Origin: Hassallia byssoidea VB512170
GTDB taxonomy: Bacteria > Cyanobacteriota > Cyanobacteriia > Cyanobacteriales > Nostocaceae
Direction: 5' to 3'
NCBI RefSeq assembly: GCF_000817785.2
Contig: NZ_JTCM02000001.1
Span: forward strand, 169,010 to 233,009
Length of the DNA stretch: 64,000 nt
This document shows, piece after piece, positions 18,056 through 26,672 of this stretch; the first letter of the stretch is position 1; the number at the start of each line of letters is the position of its first letter. The position numbers and the translations under genes were made by a program. Under the pieces are notes generated by a model, which had not been told where the DNA came from, did no database searches, and saw nothing but the letters and a program-made list of their open reading frames with translations.

Positions 18056-18938
18056 AGTATTGGTGACGGTGCGTGATATTGATGCGGAAACTTGGACATT
18101 TTTGCAAACCTTTAACTCTGATTCGCTGCCACTACGCACCGTAACCGTGAAAGTTCCGGGAGTAGTAGCAGCGATGAATGCAGGTTTGGATGTAGCGCAG
18201 GGAGATATCGTTGCCACAACCGACGACGATGCGGCACCACACGCTGATTGGCTGCAACGTATCGAAGCTTACTTTTTGTCAGATAGCAGCATCGGTGCTG
18301 TAGGTGGACGCGACTGGCAGTATATAGGTACTCAAATCAAAGAAGTAGGCGATCGCTTCTGTGTCGGTCGGGTACAGTGGTTTGGACGGGTGATTGGCAA
18401 TCATCACTTGGGTGTCGGACCAGCCCGCGAGGTAGACGTACTCAAGGGAGTGAATATGAGTTTTCGCTTTTGCGCCCTGAAAAAAATGCGCTATGATGAG
18501 CGGATGCTAGGTACTGGTGCCCAAGTACATTTTGAATTAGCATTCACCCTGCCGTTGAGACGAGCGGGGTGGAAAATTATTTTCGATCCGTTAGTCGCAG
18601 TAGATCACTATCCCGCACAGCGTTTTGATGAAGACCAGCGAGATAATTTTAATCACATCGCTTGGAGCAATGCCGTACATAATGAAACCTTAGCTTTACT
18701 AGAATACTTTTCATCAGTGCAACGTATTGTATTTGTAGTTTGGGCAATATTAATCGGTACGCGAGAAGCGCTCGGTTTTGTACAGTGGTTGCGATTGCTA
18801 CCCAGTGAAGGAAAATTGGCATCTAAGAAGTGGCTGGCATCTCTACGGGGACGAATTCAGGGTTGGCAGACATGGCAACAGCACTATAATTTGAAAAACT
18901 TCTCAACAAACTACCTGCACCCTGGAGATGTACAGTGA
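17958..18938 (+). CDS. glycosyltransferase family 2
   Basis: A 326-residue GT-A enzyme with TVLIPTYRRPLDLMRCLEAL, the metal-binding TTDDDAAPHADWL (about 86-98) and a later GTGAQVHFELAF block. A hydrophobic segment near residues 258-277 (RIVFVVWAILIGTREALGF) probably anchors it to the membrane. Its start lies 98 bases inside the previous gene and its stop overlaps the next start by four bases, so translation of this trio is probably coupled. Confidence 0.85.
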   Translation: MTSITVLIPTYRRPLDLMRCLEALKKQTRQADEVLVTVRDIDAETWTFLQTFNSDSLPLRTVTVKVPGVVAAMNAGLDVAQGDIVATTDDDAAPHADWLQRIEAYFLSDSSIGAVGGRDWQYIGTQIKEVGDRFCVGRVQWFGRVIGNHHLGVGPAREVDVLKGVNMSFRFCALKKMRYDERMLGTGAQVHFELAFTLPLRRAGWKIIFDPLVAVDHYPAQRFDEDQRDNFNHIAWSNAVHNETLALLEYFSSVQRIVFVVWAILIGTREALGFVQWLRLLPSEGKLASKKWLASLRGRIQGWQTWQQHYNLKNFSTNYLHPGDVQ

Positions 18939-20413
18939 CTTCCAAGCAGATACTTTTTAATCCTTTTTTGAAACAAAATTATTCTCCAGAAGAGCGATCG
19001 CTACAAGGTTGGATAGTAATTTTTGGCTTTTTACTGATTTGTTTAGCGTGCTACGTTGGTCCTACTGCCAGTCTGCGCTTAATCTATCCGATAGCAGCTT
19101 TTGTAACAGCCATATTCCTCTATTTGCGGCATCCGATTCTCTATCTAGGCTTTACGTGGTGGATGTGGTTTCTCTCGGCGTTATTTACCCGCTTAGTTGA
19201 CCTTCAAGTTGGCTGGGACTTTACTCGTCAGATGCTCGTAGCACCTTATTTAGTGGTGTTCGTTTCCATAGCCACCTTATTCCGTTACCTTCCTAGTGCC
19301 TATCGTCAAGGTGGCTTACCTTTTATTTTGGCTTTTGCAGGGGTGTTCTATGGCTTTCTCATTGGACTGGTTCACAACCAACCGGTTCCGGTGGCACGCA
19401 GCCTTTTGGATTGGCTAACTCCCCTCCTCTTCGGTTTTCACTTATTTATTAACTGGCGAGATTATCCTAGTTATCGCCAAAACATTCAGCGCACATTCCT
19501 TTGGTGCGTATTAATTTTAGGAGTTTACGGTATATATCAATTCGTGGTAGCTCCGGAGTGGGACAGGTACTGGCTCGTCAAATCACTACAGACTAGCAGT
19601 TCTGGAAACCCTGAACCTTTCGGGATGCGCGTCTGGAGTACAATGCACTCGATTGGTCCGTTTGGTGCGACAATGCAGGCTGGTTTGCTGTTATTGTTCA
19701 CCAGATCGGGACCTTTAATTTTTCCTGCCTCAGCAGCTGGCTACTTGTCGTTTCTACTTGCACAAACACGTACCAATTGGGGGGGCTGGTTATTCGGAAT
19801 GATTATGATTATGGGTTCGGTAAAAGCGCGGATTCAAATGCGCTTAATTACCATAATTTTGGTGATGATAGTGTGTGTTGCGCCATTGCTGACTATTGAG
19901 CCAATTTCCTCTGTTGTATCAAAACGTGTTGAAACTTTTGTCAATCTTCAAGAAGATGGCAGCTTTCGGGATAGATCGAGCAGCTATGACAGAAACTTGA
20001 GTGTAGCCCTTTCTAACACTCTGGGTAATGGGTTTGGAAATACTTGGAAAGTCAACGAAAAAACTGGTCAAATAGAAGTATTTGTCATTGATAGTGGCAT
20101 TTTAGATATGTTTTTCACCCTAGGCTGGTTTGGAGCCATACCTTATTTGGGTGGGCTAATATTGATAATTTATCAAGTTTTCAAATATACAGAGTCCCGT
20201 TTCGACAGTTTTCTGAGTGCTGCCCGCGCCATTGGTTTTACTGCCTTTGCCCAGTTAATTATTGGTAGCGGAATGCTAAGTATAGCAGGGATGATTCTTT
20301 GGGGATTTTTGGCTATGGCTATGGCAGCGCATAAGTACTATCAGCATCAAGGAATTACTACGCCGAATCAATCTCAAGGCATGACTGTAATTAATCAGAG
20401 GTCAATTACATGA
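18935..20413 (+). CDS. Wzy-like polysaccharide polymerase / O-antigen ligase family
   Basis: A 492-residue integral membrane protein with about ten to twelve hydrophobic helices and a large loop around residues 200-240, the layout of the Wzy/WaaL superfamily. The C-terminal half has LSNTLGNGFGNTW and SGILDMFFTLGWFGAIPY, resembling the Wzy_C region. These proteins join lipid-linked repeat units in the periplasm. In this locus it is the only candidate polymerase. Start is a GTG overlapping the previous stop by four bases; the stop overlaps the next start by four bases. Confidence 0.78.
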   Translation: MTSKQILFNPFLKQNYSPEERSLQGWIVIFGFLLICLACYVGPTASLRLIYPIAAFVTAIFLYLRHPILYLGFTWWMWFLSALFTRLVDLQVGWDFTRQMLVAPYLVVFVSIATLFRYLPSAYRQGGLPFILAFAGVFYGFLIGLVHNQPVPVARSLLDWLTPLLFGFHLFINWRDYPSYRQNIQRTFLWCVLILGVYGIYQFVVAPEWDRYWLVKSLQTSSSGNPEPFGMRVWSTMHSIGPFGATMQAGLLLLFTRSGPLIFPASAAGYLSFLLAQTRTNWGGWLFGMIMIMGSVKARIQMRLITIILVMIVCVAPLLTIEPISSVVSKRVETFVNLQEDGSFRDRSSSYDRNLSVALSNTLGNGFGNTWKVNEKTGQIEVFVIDSGILDMFFTLGWFGAIPYLGGLILIIYQVFKYTESRFDSFLSAARAIGFTAFAQLIIGSGMLSIAGMILWGFLAMAMAAHKYYQHQGITTPNQSQGMTVINQRSIT

Positions 20414-21552
20414 AAGTTGCTATCCTAATGCCACTGGCTGAACAACGCGGCGGAAGTGAAATGACTTTCTGGGACTTGCTGCAACAAGGACGACATGCGG
20501 ATGTCGAATGGTTGGTAATTTTTAACGAAGACGGTCCGTTGGTAGAGCAAGTGCGATCGCTTGGTATTTCCGCTATAGTTGTGCTTGGTAGTCGCGTGCG
20601 CGAATTGCACCGTTTAGTCGCTACCGCAGCCAAGATAGCTTCTATAATCAAGCGCGAAGGTGTAGATGTTATCGTCAGCTGGATGTGGCTATCTCACCTC
20701 ACGGGAGGGCTGGCAGCGCTGCTGGCTGGCATACCTGCACTGTGGTATCAGCAGGAAATTCCAGATAATAAAAGCTTTTTAAAGCGCCTGGTCAATTTGA
20801 TGCCAGCGCGTGGTGTAGTCACAATTACTAAAGCTATTCAAGAGGCGCAGTCACAAATCTTACCGAAAACCCCAGTATATTTAGTGCATCCAGGGGTGGC
20901 GCTAGACCGTTTCGATCCGGCTGTTCTGCCAACTCCAGCCACGATGCGCTCAAAGCTGGGTTTGCCGTTGTCTGGACCTTTAATTGGAATTGTCGGGCGA
21001 TTGCAACGCTGGAAGGGAATGCACGTTGTTGTGGAGGCAATGCCGAAAGTCTTGCAGAAGTATCCCGATGCCCATTGCGTGGTAGTTGGGGGTAAGCACG
21101 ACTTGGAACCGGATTATGGGGAGTTTTTAAAAGAGAAAATCACAGCGTTAAACTTAAGCGATCGCGTTCTGGCAGTCGGGCTACAGCGCAATGTCCCAGA
21201 ATGGATGCAAGCAATGGACGTATTTGTTCATGCTTCTGATAACGAACCGTTTGGTTTGGTGGTGATCGAGGCGATGGCGTTAGGCAAACCCGTGATTGCT
21301 GGCAATGCTGGCGGACCGACTGAGATAATTACCGACGGCTTAAATGGGCTGTTAACGCCTTACGGTGACGCGGATGCATTAGCGATCGCAATTCTCCGTT
21401 ATCTTGACGACCAAGAATTTGCCCGTAATGCCGCAGTCGCAGCGCGACAACGTGCCCTCGATTTTTCTACCCAACGTTACGCCCAAAACTTTATAAATGC
21501 CGTTCATGCGGTGTCAAATGTTTCTGAAGTTAATGCTTTGCCTTTAACTTAG
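20410..21552 (+). CDS. glycosyltransferase family 4
   Basis: A 380-residue GT-B enzyme with N-terminal LMPLAEQRGGSEMTFWDLL, LIGIVGRLQRWKGMHVVVEA in the second domain and EPFGLVVIEAMALGKPVIA (about 278-296). It overlaps the polymerase gene by four bases (ATGA), which signals translational coupling. Role as for the other transferases of this arm; sugar specificity unknown. Confidence 0.86.
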   Translation: MKVAILMPLAEQRGGSEMTFWDLLQQGRHADVEWLVIFNEDGPLVEQVRSLGISAIVVLGSRVRELHRLVATAAKIASIIKREGVDVIVSWMWLSHLTGGLAALLAGIPALWYQQEIPDNKSFLKRLVNLMPARGVVTITKAIQEAQSQILPKTPVYLVHPGVALDRFDPAVLPTPATMRSKLGLPLSGPLIGIVGRLQRWKGMHVVVEAMPKVLQKYPDAHCVVVGGKHDLEPDYGEFLKEKITALNLSDRVLAVGLQRNVPEWMQAMDVFVHASDNEPFGLVVIEAMALGKPVIAGNAGGPTEIITDGLNGLLTPYGDADALAIAILRYLDDQEFARNAAVAARQRALDFSTQRYAQNFINAVHAVSNVSEVNALPLT

Positions 21553-21917
21553 ACAAAAAACAAGGCATATTTCCAGACGTTAATAAACAAATTAGACGTG
21601 AGAAAAGTATTTCAAATAAATTTCCTACGTCTATTTTTTGTGCGCGTTTCCATATTTTATTTACCGCTAGTGAATGCGCTATTGAAAAATTTATAATTCA
21701 TAATTTATAATTCATAATTATGTTAACCATGTGGATTTCAAGCCCCCATATAACAGGAAAGCTTATAGAAGGCAGGGGAATTAAACCCTTTTTAATTATG
21801 AATTATGAATTAATAATTATTAATTAAGTTAATGCAGTTTTTTTCATAAATGTTAATAGAAACGTAAAAAAATATACGGTAATATATATATATATATTAA
21901 CTAATGGAGACGCTGAT
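21553..21917. other. intergenic region with AT-rich inverted repeat
   Basis: The gap between the last glycosyltransferase of the + arm and the methyltransferase holds an inverted repeat at about 21686-21826: left arm TTATAATTCATAATTATG and right arm TTAATTATGAATTATGAATT, with about 70 bases between them. This looks like a dispersed AT-rich miniature element. An alternating AT run at 21882-21900 precedes the next start and may be part of its promoter. Confidence 0.55.
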
Positions 21918-22733
21918 ATGCTTACTGTGCGTAACAACAATTTTCGCGAACATGAAGGAATTTTATATTATTTAAACGACGCTATTCTCACAGAAAGCGA
22001 TCAAAAAGAAATTGTAGCCCATAAGAATTTTGAGGAATTTAGAGCTGTTCAGAATCATAAAGGAGATGACATATTCGATGCGATCGCCTTCAGATCGCCT
22101 TCTATTAATACCTTTAGCAAACTTATGTCGCGGCTGCAACTGTCTGGGAATGAAACTGTATTGGAAATGGGAGGTGGCTTCTGTTGGGCAAGTGCCTTAA
22201 TTAAAAGAGAGTATCCAAATACCTATGTAGTTGGCAGCGACCTGATACTTTCAAATTTGCAATATACAGAAAAATTTGAAAAAATTTTGAATACTCACCT
22301 TGATGAAAAGTGGGTTTTTCACTGCTGTGAACTTCCATTTGAAGCAGAGCAATTTGATAGGATTTTCGCCTTTGAAGCATTTCATCACTTTGGCGAAAAA
22401 AATGATTTTAGTAAAACTCTTAATGAAATGATAAGGGTGCTAAAACCTCAAGGAAAAATCATATTGCTCCACGAACCAACATCACCCAAGTATTTGTATA
22501 ACTGGGCTTATAAGCGAGTAAACAGCAATCCTTATGCTGAAGAAGATGTATTGGTACTCTCAAAAATCAAACAGCATGTAACTTCTCAAAAATGCAATTT
22601 TTCTGTAGAATTCTATCCAGATTATGAACATCGTGGATTTACAGAATCAATATATTATTACACTCTCTCAAAGCTAGGCATACTACAAAAGTTGCTTCCT
22701 TGCAGTGTCAACATATTTATAGAAAAGAATTAA
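21918..22733 (+). CDS. class I SAM-dependent methyltransferase
   Basis: A 271-residue protein with the SAM-binding motif VLEMGGGFCWAS (about 75-86), acidic SDL after the second strand and RIFAFEAFHHFG (about 153) as motif IV, followed by MIRVLKPQGKIILLHEP. These are the marks of a class I methyltransferase acting on a small molecule or sugar. As the last gene of the + arm it may methylate a sugar of the polysaccharide (inference). The final 14 codons lie in a 107-base direct repeat found again 144 bases downstream. Confidence 0.72.
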   Translation: MLTVRNNNFREHEGILYYLNDAILTESDQKEIVAHKNFEEFRAVQNHKGDDIFDAIAFRSPSINTFSKLMSRLQLSGNETVLEMGGGFCWASALIKREYPNTYVVGSDLILSNLQYTEKFEKILNTHLDEKWVFHCCELPFEAEQFDRIFAFEAFHHFGEKNDFSKTLNEMIRVLKPQGKIILLHEPTSPKYLYNWAYKRVNSNPYAEEDVLVLSKIKQHVTSQKCNFSVEFYPDYEHRGFTESIYYYTLSKLGILQKLLPCSVNIFIEKN

Positions 22734-22936
22734 GCGGCAGTAGGGTGGTGTTGTGCAACGCAACGCACCATCAATGATCTTTGGTGCGTTAGGACGTTAC
22801 GTCCATAACGCACCCTACTAGCGTGACTGCAAAAGTTGCTTCCTTGCAGTGTCAATATATTTATAGAAAAGAATTAAGCGGCAGTAGGGTGGTGTTGTGC
22901 AACGCAACGCACCATCAATGATCTTTGGTGCGTTAG
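22686..22936. repeat. direct duplication covering the methyltransferase 3' end
   Basis: Bases 22686-22792 recur at 22830-22936 with a single mismatch (C at 22712, T at 22856), a direct repeat with a period of 144 bases. The first copy contains the last codons and stop of the methyltransferase, so the second carries an orphan 3' end of that gene. Each copy also includes most of a dispersed palindromic element (see 22738-22822). The near identity points to a recent duplication. Confidence 0.9.
22738..22822. repeat. dispersed palindromic element (GTAGGGTG type)
   Basis: An element of about 85 bases with inverted ends (GTAGGGTG...AACGCACCCTAC) and internal complementary GCGTTGCG/ACGCACC blocks, able to form a long hairpin. 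A second, truncated copy lies at 22882-22936 and a related partial copy at 47282-47335. Elements of this type are common between genes in filamentous cyanobacteria. Confidence 0.7.
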
Positions 22937-22990
22937 ATCGCTTGGGAATGTCGCTTATATTCAGCAAAACGCCCGCTTGCAAATATCTAC

Positions 22991-25222
22991 CTATTTTTCC
23001 ACAGTTCCTTTCAACGCCAATCGTTGTGGCTTTACATAGGGTACATAGGTACTGCTAGAATTAGATACTCCATTTGCGACAACCCCAACCAAGTTTAACT
23101 TGCTCAACATCGTTGTAGCCTGTGCCAGTTGAGTTCGAGTTACCCTACCGATACTTGCCACCATGACCACGCTGCGACAAGATGATGCTGTGAGTATAGC
23201 ATCCACCATGCCCAGAACCGGAGAAGCATCAATGAGTACTAAATCGTAGTTTTCCTCAAATGCTTTCATCAATTGCGTCATGCGCGGGGAACTCAATAAA
23301 TTAGCTGGATCGCCAGGTGCAGGTCCTGCGGTCAAAATATCAATGTAAGATGAACCTGAAGATTGAATACTAATTTGGTTGGGTAGAGCAACATCACTTG
23401 ACAGCAGAGATGAAAGCCCCTGTTCATTTGGCAGATTAAGTTGTTTGTGCAGGCTGGGATCGCGTAAGTTTGCATCAATTAGCAATACTCTTTTGTGTAA
23501 ACGAGCAGCACTCATCGCTAGACCCAACGCAAGAGCGGACTTACCCTCATCCGGCAAAGCCGAAGTGATCATCAAAGATTTGAACGTAGCAACAGTATTT
23601 ACCAGTTCAATATTTTTATAAATCAAATCTAGCGATTCCCAACGCGGTGGAGATTGCAGTACCTGAATTGTCCAGGGAGCTAGTACTTCTGGCTTGCCAA
23701 AAGGCAACTTGATCACCGATTCTCTGGGTTTGGCTGGGGGCAACTTAGGAGTAGTTCCCAACAACGGCAAGGCAACCTGCTTCTCCAACTCAGCAGTAGT
23801 ATGAACAGAATCATCACCGGCTTCTCGGACAAAGGCAGCAATTCCTCCCAACATTAACCCTACCACTGCACCTAATAAAAGGTTTTGCTGAAGGTTGGGA
23901 CCCATCCGTTCACCTTTATCGGGTGGTTCCAAAATTTGCCAATTAAATCCACCCTTGTCAAGTTCCTGCCGCAATTCCTGCTCAGATTTCAAAAGATTTT
24001 GCAACGTTTCACGGCTAAGTTGTATCTGCGGTTGTAAGCGATTGTACTCAGCCAAGAAAGCTGGGTATTGTTTGAGCTGTTCGCGCAATTGAATCTCTTT
24101 TGGTGCCAGAGTTTGATCGCGAGCACTTAAAGTAACTATATTTGTTTGTGTTTCTGCTAGCTGACCAGCAAGGTTGAGGTCAATTTGACCAAGCTGTCCT
24201 TGTTGTAATAAAGTATCTCCAACAGCCTTAACAGTAGCACTGCTTCCGCCTAAAGTCCGTCCTACCTCTTGTTGCAATAATTGCTTCTGGCTTTGAAGCT
24301 GTTCTATCAGTTTTTGTACGCTGGGAGTCTCATCAGTGAAACGCAAGCGTTCCTGTGCTAAAGCCAGTTCGGTTTTTTGGATTTCGTTCAGTAACCCTTG
24401 GTAGCGAGTAGACTGACTCAGACGAGAAGCAACTAAAGCGTTTTGTGGAGTACGCTTTAGTTGTTCTTCTAAAGATTTTTGCCGAGCCAAAGTTTCCTCA
24501 TAAAGAGAACGGGTTTCGCGTCGTACCTGGACAATCTTGTTCAAATCGTCTTCTAGAGTTTTTGCCTGTTGTTCTGGGTCGATAAAATTCTTAGTACTGC
24601 GGAACTGTTGAAGTTTTCTCTCAGATGCTGTCAGATCTTCACGTACCGTTTTTAACTGTTCTCTGACATTTTTCAGACCCTTTTTTAAACGCTCATCCTG
24701 CTGTTTTATGTTGTATTCTAGATAAACTTTCTGAATTGCATCTAGAACTTTTTGTGTCTTATCTGGATCTGTACTGGTATAGTCTGCTTGAAATATTTTA
24801 GTAGCTACATTATCTTCTTTTGTTCTTAATTGCTCTAAAAGTAAAGAGCCTTTAATTTCACCTACACTTATATCTGGATACTCAGGCTTAAGTTTATTAA
24901 CCGCTTTTTGAATAAGTCCAGAACTCTTCATCACGTTCAACTGAGTTGCAACGTCTATCTGAACACTAGACTCGGTAAACTTATTTTCTGCTCCAGCTCC
25001 TTCTGGTTTACCCTGATAGTTAGGTTCTATCTGCAACTGCATCGTGCTTTTGTAGGTAGGCTGTGTTTTAGAAGTTAAAAAACCTGCAACGCCTACCGAA
25101 GCAATAAATACTGCTAAAAACCAAGGAAATCTCCGGATTAAAACTGCAAACAGTTGTCCGTAACCCGGTTCTGTTTCAGCAATTGGATTTACATTGGGAT
25201 TTAGACTACTAGTTTGAATCAC
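22991..25222 (-). CDS. Wzc-like polysaccharide co-polymerase / tyrosine autokinase
   Basis: This 743-residue inner-membrane protein controls chain length and export in Wzy-type pathways. It has a Wzz domain with a first membrane helix (about 30-50), a long periplasmic coiled coil (about 170-420), a second helix (about 453-475) and a cytoplasmic BY-kinase domain. The kinase has Walker A LPDEGKSALAL (about 552), Walker A' LLIDANLRDPS and Walker B VLIDASPVLG. The C-terminal tail has only two tyrosines (TYVPYV), fewer than the usual cluster. It starts at GTG with AGGGA eight bases upstream and is the last gene of the - arm. Confidence 0.88.
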   Translation of the reverse strand: MIQTSSLNPNVNPIAETEPGYGQLFAVLIRRFPWFLAVFIASVGVAGFLTSKTQPTYKSTMQLQIEPNYQGKPEGAGAENKFTESSVQIDVATQLNVMKSSGLIQKAVNKLKPEYPDISVGEIKGSLLLEQLRTKEDNVATKIFQADYTSTDPDKTQKVLDAIQKVYLEYNIKQQDERLKKGLKNVREQLKTVREDLTASERKLQQFRSTKNFIDPEQQAKTLEDDLNKIVQVRRETRSLYEETLARQKSLEEQLKRTPQNALVASRLSQSTRYQGLLNEIQKTELALAQERLRFTDETPSVQKLIEQLQSQKQLLQQEVGRTLGGSSATVKAVGDTLLQQGQLGQIDLNLAGQLAETQTNIVTLSARDQTLAPKEIQLREQLKQYPAFLAEYNRLQPQIQLSRETLQNLLKSEQELRQELDKGGFNWQILEPPDKGERMGPNLQQNLLLGAVVGLMLGGIAAFVREAGDDSVHTTAELEKQVALPLLGTTPKLPPAKPRESVIKLPFGKPEVLAPWTIQVLQSPPRWESLDLIYKNIELVNTVATFKSLMITSALPDEGKSALALGLAMSAARLHKRVLLIDANLRDPSLHKQLNLPNEQGLSSLLSSDVALPNQISIQSSGSSYIDILTAGPAPGDPANLLSSPRMTQLMKAFEENYDLVLIDASPVLGMVDAILTASSCRSVVMVASIGRVTRTQLAQATTMLSKLNLVGVVANGVSNSSSTYVPYVKPQRLALKGTVEK

Positions 25223-25246
25223 GTTTACTATCCCTTAGCTAACAGT

Positions 25247-26347
25247 TTAAATGAATGATGGATGTAGGCTACAAGTTTGGTCAATAACTTGCTCTACTTG
25301 ATTAAAAAATGCCTCTTCCGAAAAATGTGTCACAGCATGATTGCGGATGTCGGCATAATCCCAATTGATTTCCCTGGCTTCTAGTAGTGCGGTTTGTAGA
25401 GATTCGGGTGTTTGTCTCTTAAAAAAGACTCCTGTCTTTCCAGGTACCTGAGTATCTAATACCCCACCTGCTCCATAAGCTATGACTGGTGTTCCACTAG
25501 CATTAGCCTCTACTGGAACTAATCCGTAATCTTCTAAAGCTGCCACTATAACAGATGTAGCTCTAGAAAACAACTGAGTGCGTTGTGCATCAGTTACATG
25601 TCCCAAAAACTCAATATTATCTAATGCTTTGGATTTTAAGCGTTCTTGTTCTGGACCGTTGCCTGATATTAATAACCGCCACCCCAGCCAATTGAAAGCT
25701 TCAACTATTATATCAAGGCGCTTATAGCTGATCATCCGGGCTGAGGCTAGATAATATTCATCTTTTATATCTGAATAAATAAACTTTTTTGTATCAATTG
25801 GGTAATTAATTACAATAGCTTTTTTGTTGTAAATTTTTTGAATGCGACGAGCTACAATACTCGAATTAGCAATGTAAAGGTCAGGTTCCTGTGCATAAGT
25901 CAGGTCTACCTTTCTCATGACATCAAAGACTTGTTCGATTAAAGGTGCAAAATATCGATAGTCTCCATACTCGCGTAAATAAGTTTCTGTATCCCACAAG
26001 AAACGGGTAACATTATGACAAAAGCAAATGTGACGGGAATTTGGGTTTTTTCGTACTGCTTTGGCGAAGCTGGTACTACTACTGATGATGAGATCGTAGT
26101 CTTGCAGGTCTAAGGCTCGAAAGGCAGGAAAATAAAAAGGTGCCATTAAGCGGAAATACTTGGCTGCACCTGGAATGCTTTGCAAGAAAGTTGTGTTAAC
26201 TATACGATCGCCTAAATCAATCGTTTGTTGGCGATCGTACAAAGATGTGAAAATGTCAGCTTCTGGGTATCGTTTACACAGCAATTCAAAGACGCGCTCT
26301 GCCCCACCGCGCTGGGTTAAGTAATCATGGACTAGAGCAATTTTCAT
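25247..26347 (-). CDS. glycosyltransferase family 4 (WbaZ-like)
   Basis: A 366-residue GT-B enzyme with ALVHDYLTQRGGAERVFE at the N-terminus, SRHICFCHNVTRFLWD in the acceptor domain, ARMISYKRLDIIVEAFN and EDYGLVPVEANASGTPVIAY (about 272-291). This set of motifs is typical of WbaZ-like mannosyltransferases. It is 24 bases upstream of the Wzc-like gene and likely co-transcribed with it. The donor (possibly GDP-mannose) is inference. Confidence 0.85.
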   Translation of the reverse strand: MKIALVHDYLTQRGGAERVFELLCKRYPEADIFTSLYDRQQTIDLGDRIVNTTFLQSIPGAAKYFRLMAPFYFPAFRALDLQDYDLIISSSTSFAKAVRKNPNSRHICFCHNVTRFLWDTETYLREYGDYRYFAPLIEQVFDVMRKVDLTYAQEPDLYIANSSIVARRIQKIYNKKAIVINYPIDTKKFIYSDIKDEYYLASARMISYKRLDIIVEAFNWLGWRLLISGNGPEQERLKSKALDNIEFLGHVTDAQRTQLFSRATSVIVAALEDYGLVPVEANASGTPVIAYGAGGVLDTQVPGKTGVFFKRQTPESLQTALLEAREINWDYADIRNHAVTHFSEEAFFNQVEQVIDQTCSLHPSFI

Positions 26348-26672
26348 AAATTTTCCCTGAAGTTGATATGAAGTTTATTTAAATGCTCGGCAGTTGGTTC
26401 CTAAAAATAATTTTATTGCTTATCAGTAGAACTTACTATGCTATATCTATTTCTTCATAAAAATATTTCCAAAAAGCATTTTTACTTTATGAAAAAAACA
26501 ATTATCTATATGTAGTAATGCCCAAATGTAACAATGACAGTAGTGAACGTTGTATTTATGATATTGGCATCCAAGGTAATTGATAAACTTCTACTGATTT
26601 TTATCGCAGATTGTTGACAATTCCGATCGCCTTACATAAATACTTGTCACTACTGTCTATCAAATCAAGATA
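26348..26672. other. intergenic region with a spaced inverted repeat
   Basis: No gene is seen in these 325 AT-rich bases. An 11-bp perfect inverted repeat, GACAGTAGTGA at 26536-26546 and its complement at 26647-26657, encloses about 100 bases. It could be the arms of a small structured RNA or the ends of a decayed element; no function can be assigned. Confidence 0.4.
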
